Shown here: in pieces, positions 31,600 to 42,436 of the stretch | Position numbering within the stretch: position 1 is the stretch's first letter | How the letters are laid out: each line of letters begins with the position of its first letter | Origin: Raffaelea ambrosiae | Taxonomy: Eukaryota > Ascomycota > Sordariomycetes > Ophiostomatales > Ophiostomataceae | Assembly: GCA_002778195.1 (NCBI GenBank) | Contig: PCDI01000004.1 | Span: 1,878,418-1,942,417 of the forward strand | Length of the DNA stretch: 64,000 nt | Direction: 5' to 3' | Position numbers and translations under genes: made by a program | The notes under the pieces: model-generated | What the model was told of the DNA's origin: nothing | The model's input: only the letters and a program-made list of their open reading frames with translations | Database searches by the model: none

Positions 31600-34047
31600 C
31601 TAATCCATCAACACCCCCCCGTGCTTCTCTCCCTGGCTCAGCACGTTCACGTCGATCTGCGGCTGCTCCCCGCCCGCCTGGTCCTTCTCGGCCTGTCCCA
31701 GAGCCTGCTTCAGCCGCCGCGCACTGCACCGCGCCGTGTACTGCTGCTGGTTGCTGCTGCTGCTGCTGCTGCTGCTGCTCCCCGGCTGCCCGCCTCTCCG
31801 GAACCAGGGATCCCCCCGGCACGACATCCCAAACAGCTCCACCACCAGCACCCACGCCACCAGCCCCGTCGCCACCGACACCAGCTGCAGCGACGTCAGC
31901 GACTGCGCCGCCGGCAGCGCGCAGAAGACGGCCGCCACCGCCAGCCGGTTGGCCAGCCGCGCCCGCTTGGGCAGCCGGCAGTCCGGCGACAGCTTGTGCG
32001 TGTGCGCCGCCGCGATCAGCGTCAGCGCGCCCAGCGCCACGCCCAGGCCCGCGCTGTAGTACAGCCGGTGGCCCAGCGACACGCGCGCCGCCGAGCGCTC
32101 GGCAAACGTGGCCGTGAGCGTGTCCGTGGGCGCGTTGGCGGTGTCGTGGGCGACGACCAGCCGCGACAGCGCGGCCGACGACAGCGTGAACGCCAGGGCG
32201 AAGAGCAGGTGGGCGTGGTGCCAGACAAAGTTGGCCTCGGCGCCGCGGCGGATGGCGTGCACGTGCAGGTGGGCGCCGTCGACGTCAAAGTAGAGCCAGC
32301 TGAACAGGAACGCCTGCACCAGGCCCAGCACGGCCTTGCCCAGGAACGCGTGCAGCGCATAGCCGCGGCTGTTCTGAAACAGCACGCCGACGACCGAGTA
32401 GCCCAGCACCAGCGACACAAACGCGTTGGTGCGCTCCACCTTGTGCTCGATGTTGATGGCCGGGAAGAAGTCAAAGAGGCCGCGCAGGAGCGCGCCGCCG
32501 ACCGTGCCCGTCGCGTGCTTGGTCGCGTAGCGGAACGCGCCCACGACCAGGCTGCCGCCAAAGAGGTCAAAGGCCAGCGCCACAAAGACGCAGGCGAGGC
32601 GGACCGGCATCGCCAGGTGGATGCTGGCAATCCACAGGGCGGCGCCCACGACGGCAATGACGACCTGGCAGAGCATGGTGCCCTGGACCAGGGGCACGAG
32701 GTAGGCGGTGAGGGCGCAGTAGAGGGCGATGAAGAGGCGGGACGTGACGTAAAACGCGGCCAGGGCTGGGTAGGTGTCGCCGCCGCCGGAGGTAGACTCG
32801 GACTCGGACCCGGACCCTTCTTCGCCGCCTTCTCCTCCCCCTCCGCCACCCCCCCGCCCCCAGTCCCCAAAGGTCTGCGCCATGTTGACCGTCACACCCA
32901 GCAGACACGCAAACAGGAACAACACCTGCACGCGCGACACCACGTCGTTGGTCTCGAACCAGCTGACCAGCTGCGTCACGTCCGTCCAGACCTTCCAGCT
33001 GAGGCAGAACGTCACCACGAACCGCAGCAGCTCGAACCCGTCCGCCGTCTCGGCCGCGTGGTCGCCGTTGACGGCCAGGATCCCCACGTACAGGAGATCA
33101 AAAAACAGCTCAAACGACTGCACCTCGGTCTCCTCGCTGGCGCGCCACAGCAGGCCCCGGTGGAAGTACTGCTTGACCACGGGCCGCTGGAAGAGACGCA
33201 TGCCGCGCGCGCCGTGCCGGTTGTGCCACGACGGCTTGATGCCTCCGCCTCCGCCTCCACCGTGACCATCCTGCGAGAAAGAGGAGTCGTCGTCATCGTC
33301 GCCGTCGTCGTCGTCGTCGCCATTGCCATTGCCATTGCCATTGCCATTGCCAGCACCCCGAACCGTCCATAGACTCGCCGAGTTGGCCCGGCTCTGACGA
33401 CGGCTGGCCGACGACGCACTTGTTCCTCCTGCACCTTCGCCACCTTCCCCAGCTTCGTCTCCTCCCCCAAATGTCCGCAGCTGCGCGCTGTACCCAAACT
33501 TGGAAAAGTTGTGGCCCAGCGTGGCCGAGTGGTCCGCCAGCCGCTCCAGCTCCGCCGACACCTGGTCGAGGTCGGCCGTCACCTGGTCATACTCGCTGAA
33601 AAACTCCTCGCCGTACTTGGCTCGCAGAGCGTCGCGTCGCGCCTGCTGGTGGGCCCGGCTTTCTTGCAGACATCTCTGGTGCTCGGCCGATCCGTGGACC
33701 ACAATCTCGACCTGCTTCCCATGTTCTTCGTCCCCAGGTGCGTTCAAGACGCCCGCGTACTTGGCACGCAGGGCCTGGGCGTCTTCGGGCAGGGCCACGA
33801 GCACGCGCCGGCCGTCGGGCATGAGGAACTCTTGGGGAAGTCGGCGCCGGCGTCCCGCGCGAGAGGCTCTGCGTGCTTGTCGTGACCCGCGCCGGCTGGT
33901 CGATATCGAGGGTGTCGCGCCCGTCGCCGCGGCCGCGGTCGTAGCCGCAGTGTTGGCCGGCGTCGCTGGTGGCAGGTTGATGCTGACATTCGTGGCCGTT
34001 CGCGTAGCTATCCCTGAAGCCTGCTTGCTGCTGCTGTCGTCCGCCAT
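31600..34047 (-). CDS. Low temperature requirement A (LtrA) family integral membrane protein
   Basis: A predicted polytopic membrane protein of 815 residues, single exon. The ATG at 34047 is chosen because the longer frame starts only at a TTG. The N-terminal 300 residues are probably cytosolic: Thr/Ala-rich, then the basic run RRRRLPQEF, a short coiled-coil-like stretch (DQVTADLDQVSAELERL, about 150-170) and an acidic Asp/Asn-Gly repeat. The LtrA domain starts at QSFELFFDLLYVGILAVNGDHA (about 304), with the family's FELFFDLLYV signature, and continues with about 8-10 hydrophobic helices such as LLRFVVTFCLSWKVW, VQVLFLFACLLGVTV and VSLVLGYSVVGVLF. A poly-Ser/Gln segment sits near the C-terminus. 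The biochemical role of LtrA proteins is not established; the name comes from a bacterial growth phenotype. The N-terminal extension is far larger than the bacterial family needs. Confidence 0.88.
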   Translation of the reverse strand: MADDSSSKQASGIATRTATNVSINLPPATPANTAATTAAAATGATPSISTSRRGSRQARRASRAGRRRRLPQEFLMPDGRRVLVALPEDAQALRAKYAGVLNAPGDEEHGKQVEIVVHGSAEHQRCLQESRAHQQARRDALRAKYGEEFFSEYDQVTADLDQVSAELERLADHSATLGHNFSKFGYSAQLRTFGGGDEAGEGGEGAGGTSASSASRRQSRANSASLWTVRGAGNGNGNGNGNGDDDDDGDDDDDSSFSQDGHGGGGGGGIKPSWHNRHGARGMRLFQRPVVKQYFHRGLLWRASEETEVQSFELFFDLLYVGILAVNGDHAAETADGFELLRFVVTFCLSWKVWTDVTQLVSWFETNDVVSRVQVLFLFACLLGVTVNMAQTFGDWGRGGGGGGGEGGEEGSGSESESTSGGGDTYPALAAFYVTSRLFIALYCALTAYLVPLVQGTMLCQVVIAVVGAALWIASIHLAMPVRLACVFVALAFDLFGGSLVVGAFRYATKHATGTVGGALLRGLFDFFPAINIEHKVERTNAFVSLVLGYSVVGVLFQNSRGYALHAFLGKAVLGLVQAFLFSWLYFDVDGAHLHVHAIRRGAEANFVWHHAHLLFALAFTLSSAALSRLVVAHDTANAPTDTLTATFAERSAARVSLGHRLYYSAGLGVALGALTLIAAAHTHKLSPDCRLPKRARLANRLAVAAVFCALPAAQSLTSLQLVSVATGLVAWVLVVELFGMSCRGDPWFRRGGQPGSSSSSSSSSNQQQYTARCSARRLKQALGQAEKDQAGGEQPQIDVNVLSQGEKHGGVLMD
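33304..33352 (-). repeat. TCG triplets and (GCCATT)5 hexanucleotide repeat in the LtrA-family gene
   Basis: Five perfect GCCATT units (33319-33348) follow a run of TCG triplets. Read on the minus strand they encode alternating Asn-Gly and an Asp run, both in the cytosolic N-terminal region. Both periods preserve frame, so length changes would be tolerated. Confidence 0.95.
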
Positions 34048-35559
34048 TGCGACCACTGCTTCTCTTGTTGTGCAAGGGGCCAAGAACAGTTGCTAACTAG
34101 AGCCCGGTTGACAAGTTTGCCGTACTGGCAGAAGGTGTCCAACTGTATCAGAGTGCCGAAATGACAAACGACAAACGGACAATATGGTGCAGACTCAAAA
34201 TATCAGGAATATCCAAGATGACTTTGACGGAGGTCAAAAGGAGAAAAAAAAAAAAAAGCGGCAGTCGATTTCGCTTTAGTCGTTTTCCTGCGCTGGAGAA
34301 GAAGTAGAAAAACGGCCGTAAGAGAGGGAAACAGGATAATTAATCGAGATCGCCCAATAAATATTACGTTGGACAACCAAGCAAGCCAAAGAAGATCCCG
34401 CATCCATGCCTGACTCAGAGAAGCTGAAAGCCCAGCTTACACCCACAAGCAAGGAGGGGGAGCTGAGTGCGGATCCTGCTCTTCTAAATCCGATGTCGAT
34501 CTTCAATTTTGGCCTTCCAACACATCATTGTGATACAGCCCAGCCATGCTCGTATGCTTGTTCGAGCTTGAGTGTCTTGCACACTGTAAAGATATGATAG
34601 GAGATCAAATCAGGAACAAGAACAAGAACAAAAAACAAAAACAAAAAGAATTCCCATTGTTTACCCCCAAGGTGGGAAACGGAGTCTCTTAAAACGCCTG
34701 GTAAACGCCTCCCAAGAAACTCCCAAGAAAAAATTTAATCTAGCCCAAGACGACGACTGCGGCAAAATTAAATACTTAAAAAAAAGACAGAAAACAAAAA
34801 CTATACCATCGTTTGCTCTAGAGGAATAAACACAGGACCGATCTGGTCACCCTTTCTGAATGAAAACGCCCTCCCTTTTTTTCTTTCTTTCTATCCCCTG
34901 TTAAAAAAAAGGCCGACCTTGAAACCGGCGGCTGAACTTTCGAATGACGAGACCGTACGCCCTGTTGACCCTTTGTGTGTGTGTGTGTGTGTGGTGTTGC
35001 CTTGTGTCGGCCCGTTATCCCTCTAGTAGTCGCCCAATGCTGTCTTGTAACCGTGGCTGTCTATCCCGTCCGTTGTGGTATCCGCGAATCCCGATAACAA
35101 AACACAAAAGAAATGTATAAAAGCAAGTAACAGATATAGCAAGGAAAACAAAAGCGCGCAGAAAAGAGAGAGGCATAGGAAAGAAGACATAAGAGAGAAA
35201 CAGAAAGAAAAAGAAGAATGAAGAAGATGAAGAGCACGGCGGCTGTGAGGCGCTGCCGTCGTGTCGCCACTCAGGAACCAGCCCTGGTTGCCCGAAGACG
35301 ATGTTGTACAAGTTGTGGAGTGTGTTGTTGTTTGTGTGGGTTTTTTTTTGGCTGTTTTTGTGTGTTGGTTATAGGGAGTTCTGTGTCCGTATTATGTGTT
35401 CCCCGTGTCCAAGCCGAATTTTTTTTTTCGTGAGTTTGGGTTTCTTTTGCTGGTTTTTTTGTTCCTTGGTGATTTTTTTAAGGACAGCTCACGGTTACCG
35501 TTTCCCTTTCCTCGTCGTCGTCGCCGGTTATTCCCGTTTCCTACCAACTGCCGCCCCTT
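34048..35559. other. Intergenic, 1.5 kb
   Basis: Between two minus-strand genes; it should contain the promoter of the LtrA-family gene and the 3' UTR of the PFK2/FBPase2 gene. It includes a GT microsatellite (34974-34993) and A-rich patches near 34620-34800. The short open frames look accidental. Confidence 0.5.
34974..34993. repeat. (TG)10 microsatellite
   Basis: A perfect TG run about 570 bp beyond the stop codon of the PFK2/FBPase2 gene. Confidence 0.95.
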
Positions 35560-38440
35560 TTAGTTGTTGCGGTCCTTGGTCTTCTGAGGCTTGTAGTTCG
35601 GCACCTCGTCAAACCAGCCCATCGGCTCGTTGTACTTGTAGGCGTGGAATTCCATGCCGTACGGCTTGGGGTGGATCGCAAAGAGCATGCCCAGCGGCAC
35701 ATCCAGATCCGCAATGTCGTCGCGCGTCAAGTCCATGAAGTAGGCCATCAGGACCCGGCACACCGACCGGTGGCTGATGATGAGGGCGTGGTCCGTCACA
35801 CGTTCTGTCTCACGCACCATATCGCGCAGCCGGTTGATGATCTGCAGGTAGCCCTCGCCGCCCACACCGGGGTAGATGTAGTGCAGCTTGTCGGCCTGCC
35901 GCTTGCGGTACTCCTCGGGGTACTTAACCGCGATGTCCGTGTACGTCAAGCCCTCAAAGTTACCCGCGTTGAGTTCATTGAGCATCTCCCACGCCTTGAC
36001 ATCGTAGTCGTCGTCCGCCTCGAAGTACTCGGCCGTGTCCACGGTGCGCTTGAGCATCGACGTCCAAACACAAAAGTTCTTTTCTTCCAGGTCCTGGTTC
36101 AGCTCCGGGTACGGCGGCGTACGGTCACCCGGTCGCGGGGGGAACGAGGCCCGCGCAATCTTGGTCTCCTGCTCGTCCACCCACTCCTTGCGCTTGGCAG
36201 TGATAAAATTATACAAGGCGAGTCCATAGTAATGACCGCGCTCTGTCAGGTCTGAATCGCCGCCGATCTTGCCTGCCACATTATCGACGCTCTGGCCGTG
36301 CCGGGTGATCCAGATCTGTCTGGGAGACAGGTTGAACGTCGTCAGGTAGGAGGCGATGTTGGCACTGAGGAACCCTTTGAGGCGGTGGTGTACGATCTTG
36401 CGACCGACATCAATCATCTACACAGGCGTGTTAGTAACTGCTTTCGGAGAGGGGAAAAAACCGTCAACTCGAAAAAAAAAATTGAGACTTACCTGAATAT
36501 ACTGCAGATCGTGCTTCTCCTCATATTCGCCAAGCGGCTCATACGCGCTCTCGTAGGCCTTGACACGGGCCTTGAAGTCCGTGAGGGACTTGACAGGGTC
36601 CTTGTCCTTGTAGTCGGGCCCAGAGAGCTTAAGACGCATATTTGCTTCGAGGAGCTGCGAAAAGGTTAGCAAAGGGCCACTGTGCCGTAAAGAAAAAGAT
36701 CAGAAGGAAAATATAGTATACGCACATTCTCGTCGTTGCAGACACTCTCGATGAACAGAATACCCAGCTTGGGCTCGCGAGCCTTGATATGCCGGACCAA
36801 AAGCTGTCGCCGCTGGAGGGTGCTGTTGGTGGCGTCGAGGATGCCCACCGAGCCGTTCTGGTGCAGCAGGTAGTCCAGGAGCTCGTCCAGCGTATCGATG
36901 GCAACCTGCTCTCGGAGCTTTGCAGCCGTCTCGTTCTTGGGATCGAAGAATTTGGCCGACTGATCGATGGCGTCTTGGTCCTCGTCTTCTTTGGCTGGCT
37001 CTGTGATCCCGTTTGCAAGCTTGGGAGCAGTGCCATTCGGGAGGTCGGTAGCAGTGTCGTTTGTCTGCGTTGTCTTCTCGGCGTATGTTCCCGAGATAAG
37101 ATTCATTATACTGGACCCATTAGCCAGTATGGCCGGGGCAGACTTGCGATGGTCAGCCTTGGAAGATGCGCCGTCCGAGTGCTCAGCCTTGGAGGAGCCC
37201 TCCCCGTGGTCGGATTTGGAGGAATCTTCCGTGTGTTCGAGCTTGAACGACTTATGCGTGTTCTCGAGCTTGGCAAGCGCCTCCTCGGTGAGTTTCACCT
37301 TGGCAGGCACATCTTCCGTGTGGCGGCCCGGGTGGCTGGTGCCGTCATTGAGGTCGAGGTCGGTCGGCTCATCGACTGAGGGGGGGGGCACGCCGTTGAG
37401 CAGGATGGAGGCAGCTTGCTGCAGGGGACGATCGGCATGTGTGTCGGGATGCGACTCTGATTGGGGTTGCTCGAGGGAGTGGGACGATAGGATTGGGTGG
37501 GCAGAGGGCGCCACGCCGGCGGCAATGCGGCGACGGTTGCCTACGTTGAAGATACGAGTGTTGTGTTGCTGCCACGACAAGTAGCGTTGTAGCTTCTTGG
37601 TAATATAAGATTTGCCGCGTGCAGGCAGGCCAACCATGATGATGACCAGCTTGGCAGCAACATCGCGGTCGGGAATGCGTCCATCGGGCGACACCTTGGA
37701 CCGGGTCATGCCCGGGATGTTGAGAGTGGTCGCATGAGGGCGAATGCGCGGTGTATGGCTGCCCGAATTCTGTCTCAGAGGAGGGCTGTGTGGTAAGAGA
37801 GAGTGAGGTCAGCATGGGGTCAGTGGAGAATCAGCAGAGCGTGTCTGCCGAGTATCTGCCGAGTGTCTTCAGAGTGTCTTCACAGAGTGCCAACAGAGGA
37901 TGGCGGCACAGTGTTGCTGCAGAGATAACGGAACGAAGCAAGGGAAGCAATAAAGCACAGGGTACTTTGTGTAAGCTCCAGGGGGGGGGGTAGGTTGTGT
38001 CCCTTCCAGGCAAGCTTCCTTGGGCGAAGCCAGCGCCCAATACGAAGTAAATCGTATGGAAAGGAAATGAAACGCAGGGACAAAACTAAAAACAAACGAA
38101 AACTCGGTCTCCCAGAACAAGGCTGACGAAAAGGACTGGCCACTTACATCCTAGGGGATCCAGGGGCTGTGGAGGCGTTGCTGCGCGCATAGGGTGATTC
38201 GTAATGAGGGATGCTGGGTCTGATGCTAAACGGGCCAATGGTGCCATTGGCAATAGTGGGCGCCTCGACAGAGCCGTTCTCCAGGGATTTGCTGTGGTCT
38301 AGCGACCTCAGCATATGCGCCAGGGTTGCATGGGTCGGGGGCGGCAGAAGGCTATCCGGGCCATGGTGGACAGGTAGTGGCGGCTTTTCTCCCTGGGCTT
38401 TGGGAGACGACGAGGACGAGGAGGCGGTCGCCTTGCTCAT
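35560..38440 (-). CDS. 6-phosphofructo-2-kinase/fructose-2,6-bisphosphatase
   Basis: A cytosolic bifunctional enzyme that sets fructose-2,6-bisphosphate and hence glycolytic flux. Four exons: 38440-38148, 37785-36726, 36654-36493, 36417-35560; introns of 362, 71 and 75 bp, all GT-AG and in phase; 790 residues. The N-terminus is Ser/Pro-rich and leads into PHATTLNIPGMTRSKVSPDG. The kinase Walker A is GLPARGKS (150-157), and LLEANMRLKLSGPDYKDKDP follows the second intron. The kinase domain is interrupted by about 186 residues (187-372) of charged, repetitive sequence (SSKSDHGEGSSKAEHSDG), where compact homologues have only a short loop. The phosphatase half keeps the phosphohistidine motif TRHG (His545), LNEL (Glu653) and SHRSV (His721), so it should be active. 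The isoform (yeast Pfk26, Pfk27 or Fbp26 type) cannot be assigned, so no symbol is given. Confidence 0.93.
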
Positions 38441-40869
38441 GACAAGTTTTGCCAGCGTCGACTGCTGGGTCTGTTTTCGGCGTTGGTCTGTTTTGAGGCA
38501 GGCGATTGCACAGAAGCGCAGAAGAAGAGGTTAGCAATGCGGTGCGGTGCGAAGCGGAGACGAAGCTGCGATATAGGGCGCGCGCGAGAGAGCTGAGGAC
38601 GAAGAGTGTAGCTGTCACAGACAAGCCAAAAAAGGTGAAGATGAGCAAGGTAAAAAAAAAAAAAAAAAAAGGCCAGCGCAATAAAAAAGGTGTTGCAGGT
38701 TTTGTGGCTTGGCTATTGGGCTGTTGGTTTGCTCGAGCTTACGGCCGAGAAGTGCTGGATGCGGATGTCCAAAGACGCTGTGAAAACGAAGGACAAAGGG
38801 AATGGAGAATGAAGGGGAAAGAAAAGGAGGAGGAGAGCAGAGCAAAGAAAATAAATGCGAGACGGAGGTAGAAAAGTAGCTGCCAGCAAGGAGTGCGTCA
38901 AGGCTCGGATGACAAGGTTCAAGCGCGCAGCCCCAAGAAACACGCAGCCGCAAATAAGGAAGGATACAAGCACAAGCAATAAAGTAAATCAGAGCATGGG
39001 GGTCGCACCTAAATTTTGACTCGGCTGGTCAGAGGCATGCGCCACAGCTGGGGGAGCGGCCGCCATGGAACAGCAGTTTGCACAGCGCTTGCTCGGCACT
39101 TTGCACAGCAACCACTTGCACAAACGAGAGGCCTGCGAGGAGTGTCAGAAGAGACCGCGAGGCGAAGTGCCCTTGGCGATGTCGCGGCCTTCGTGCAAGC
39201 AGCTCAAGGCTGACTCATAGGGGATGAAGGGCTTGCCGGCCGTTCCTGCCGCTAAATTTTTTGTTGCCTGGCAGACTTGATGCGATATTGGCTGCCGTGA
39301 GTGGGGAATCTGGGCATGAGCGGAGCTCGCATGTGAATCCGCTGGCGTGGTCGCTGTTTTATTCGTGGGTCCTGGTTAGGGGGGGTGTGTTTGAGCTGTG
39401 TGTTTCTTTTTTTTTAGCCCTTTCTTTTTTTTTTCCTCTGGCCACCACTCTCTTGGTGTGGTCCTTTTGTCGCTGTTTTTGGCGCTGTCTTTTGCTGGGT
39501 CGCCTGCTGACCCACTCTTTCGTGTGCTCTTTCGTCTGTATTGGTTGGCAATTACCAGTGCCAGCGGCGTGGGTGATGACAACGCCGGCTCTAGCGTTCC
39601 AATGACGCTGCAAATGCAGAATGCAAATGCAGAAGCTGTTCCTCGTGGCGTCGTAGCGTGGGTGGAGTGCGCCTGGTGGACGGCGTGGTGGCCCAGTGCT
39701 CGGAGGAAGGCCTTCCTGCTCTAAAAGTGAGAGGATTTTGGCAGCGGCAATAGCTGTCAACACTCGATGATGATCGAGTGCGGGATTCGGAGACAGTGCA
39801 CTGTGCTAGTGGGGGCGCGTTTTATATGCGAGCACTGCAGTGGCGGGATGACATTAGGTGTTGCTGTTGTGTGTTCGGCGAGTCAGTGATTGGTGGAAGA
39901 CGGCGTTGGAAGGGCGAGGAGGAAAGTGAAAAGAGCAAAGAGATGAGAGAGGAGGACGGGAAGCAGAGACCGATACGAGGGGAGAAAAGACTGGGGAGGA
40001 CTGGAGAGGCGGAACAGGCAAGAAAGAGGAATGAAAATTTTTCTGAGGCAATCCAAGCATTAACTGCCAGGCGGGTGAATACCAGCGGGCAGTCGCAGCT
40101 AAACGCACCTTCCTTCGTTCAGGCGTGCCTGCCGATTTCTCCGTCCAGCAATCCAGCAGGAGAAGAAGCAAGGGGAGAACCCAAGAAAACGAGAAAACGA
40201 GAGAACACGCAAGGCAGAGAAAATGGGACACCAGATATTAAAAACTAACAAGTGGCAGCTAGGTTGCTGAGTAGGCAGAGGTCAACAAGACAAGAGCCAA
40301 GGGGCGGATGCTGTTGAGTGAGGCCTTGGTAGGGAGCCCAGGGCTTGTCGTTCGCGCCTTCCCAAAGCAGAACAATACAGTTTTGTTGGGGTCTCCGCAA
40401 CAGGAGAGAAAAAGATCAGCCGAAACAGTTGATCCAGGTCGAGATTTGGAGAAGGAAAGAGCAGAGAAAGGAGACAGCACATGGAGACGAGCAGGAAAGA
40501 AGAACAGGGTAAAAAAAAAAGAGCAGAGACAGAGAAGCTGCCAGACAGTCAAAGGTCCAAGGCAGATATCCTGGGAATATTGGCCTCTTACAAACCTGGG
40601 CACGGTGATAGGTAACAGCAGCGAGATCGCAAACCCACAAATCAAAGACCACAAATCATAGTCTCTAAATAAGGCCTCAAATAGCACTCCAACGAGATGC
40701 TACATGCATGGTATAAAACCAATGGGGGTCTGGGGAGTCGGGGCGGCTCATTTTCCCATCCCCATTTCCTATTTCGCTCTTCGCTCCTCCCTCACCACCC
40801 CTCTCTCCTTCCTTTTTCTCTTTTTCCCTCTCCGCTGCAGGCATGTCCAACGGTTTGCTGCTCCGGACA

Positions 40870-40883
40870 GCGGAGTACTCCGC
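40870..40883. other. Perfect 14-bp palindrome GCGGAGTACTCCGC
   Basis: A perfect inverted repeat with an AGTACT centre, like the palindrome at 17234-17247 but with different flanks. Half-sites (CGGAGTAC) also occur twice near 23023-23042. It may be a dimer binding site or hairpin; no function is known. Confidence 0.55.
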
Positions 40884-42416
40884 ATATAAGTACCGGGGAT
40901 ATCGAAGCTGGCAACAGCCCGCCTTTCAGGTTCGTAGCCAGTACAAGGCGGCTGACGTCGCTTTCCTCCCCTCTTTCTTTCTCCTGTTTTTCTGCCTGGC
41001 CCCTGTGTGGCCATCCTACAGTGTATCTGGTCACTCTGTCTTGCTTTCTTTTGACTCGCAGACGGCGGCCGCCTGCGTGCGGAGTGCGTTGGTGCTAGCC
41101 CAGCCCTAAAAAATTGTTACATAGTTAGGTCCGTTTCTGGCCATCGTGACGCTGTGTCCTGGGCTTTTCGTTTTGTGCGCCTTTCGGCTGCACGGTGTAG
41201 CTCTCTTCCATACTGACACACTGCTGCGGCACCGCGTTGCCCTTCCTCAGCCCGTCGAGCCTTTTGGATTCAGATTTTGTTATTGTGCCTATTCTCTCTG
41301 CTTGCTGCGAAAGTCGGAGCTCCCGATCGCAGCTCTTGCTTGTTGGGGAAAGCTAATCTGTTATGCAGTCTAGCGTATGCATGCACGTCTTGGGGTTACC
41401 TGCAGTCACCGAGCAAGGTAAAATGGAGAGGCGAGAGCAACTTCCCCTCCCCACCTATATGCTCCGGAACCATTGGGGAGTGGAGGATAAAAACTGCAGG
41501 CATGACGCCGATGAACGGCCACTGGGGTGGAACAGACCGCCTACAGAACTCACTTAATAATGAGGGCTCATTGTGTGAAATACAGTGCACATAGCATCTC
41601 ACCTTCCCCCCAAACGAGGGGAAAAGTAACGCTAGGCAGTTCAAGAGGTCAGTTGAGAGCTGCCGGAGCTGCCGTTTTTGGTGAAAAGGAATGTGCGTCG
41701 CACCTGCCTTCCCTCGGTGGAGGGCCTCGTGATGGCTTGTGGGAGGCGCTGAGCTCTCATCAGCGTCCATCAGCAGGGGCGCATTTCTCGGGCTCCGTTA
41801 ACTGTAGCGCCGCTGCGAAGGGCAACATTTCCCTCGGCGGAGTTTTACTCGGGGTAAGTTGTTACGAGGTGTTTTGGGGGAGGGGGGTCCAAGAAGGAGG
41901 GGAAGGAGAAAGGACGCAGATGGAGGAGAGCAAAGAAGACGAGACCGGCGCAGATGACATTGTGGCTTTGCTGAATCAAAGCAACGTTCCCTGAAAGCGT
42001 GCGGCAGACGTCACGGATCTCCGAGCGTACATAGTAGCTACTTAAACTGAGCGGAGATACCAAACGAAAGCACTGCGTTAGCAGTAATTAATAGCCCCCA
42101 GAGGTATCTTATTGCCCCGTACTGCCCAAGGCGGGGGGACACTCTTATGGCGCCAGAATGGATCGTTAGGCTTACTCCAAAAAAACCTCTCATCATTTCC
42201 CCCAACAGCCACCACAGCCAAACCCGACTCGAAAGCCGTAAAAAAATCAAGAATGTCCGTCCGGAAATCCTGTTTGTGTGCCCAATCTACACCGCCGCCA
42301 GATCCGCCCCATCCAGCACCGTCCGGCAGCGTTGCCTGGGTTATTGGCTGGGGTCATCGTCTGGTAATCGACTGGTCATCACCTGCATCATCATGAGGGT
42401 CAAGTTCTGGGGTCAA

Positions 42417-42436
42417 CCCCCCCCCCCCCCCCCCCC
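42417..42436. repeat. Run of 20 C
   Basis: A homopolymer C tract in intergenic DNA, able in principle to form G-quadruplex or i-motif structures. Its assembled length may be inaccurate. Confidence 0.9.

Noticed and set aside
34048..34083. 12-codon N-terminal extension of the LtrA-family protein
   Set aside because: The longer frame starts at TTG; the ATG at 34047 is the first legitimate start.
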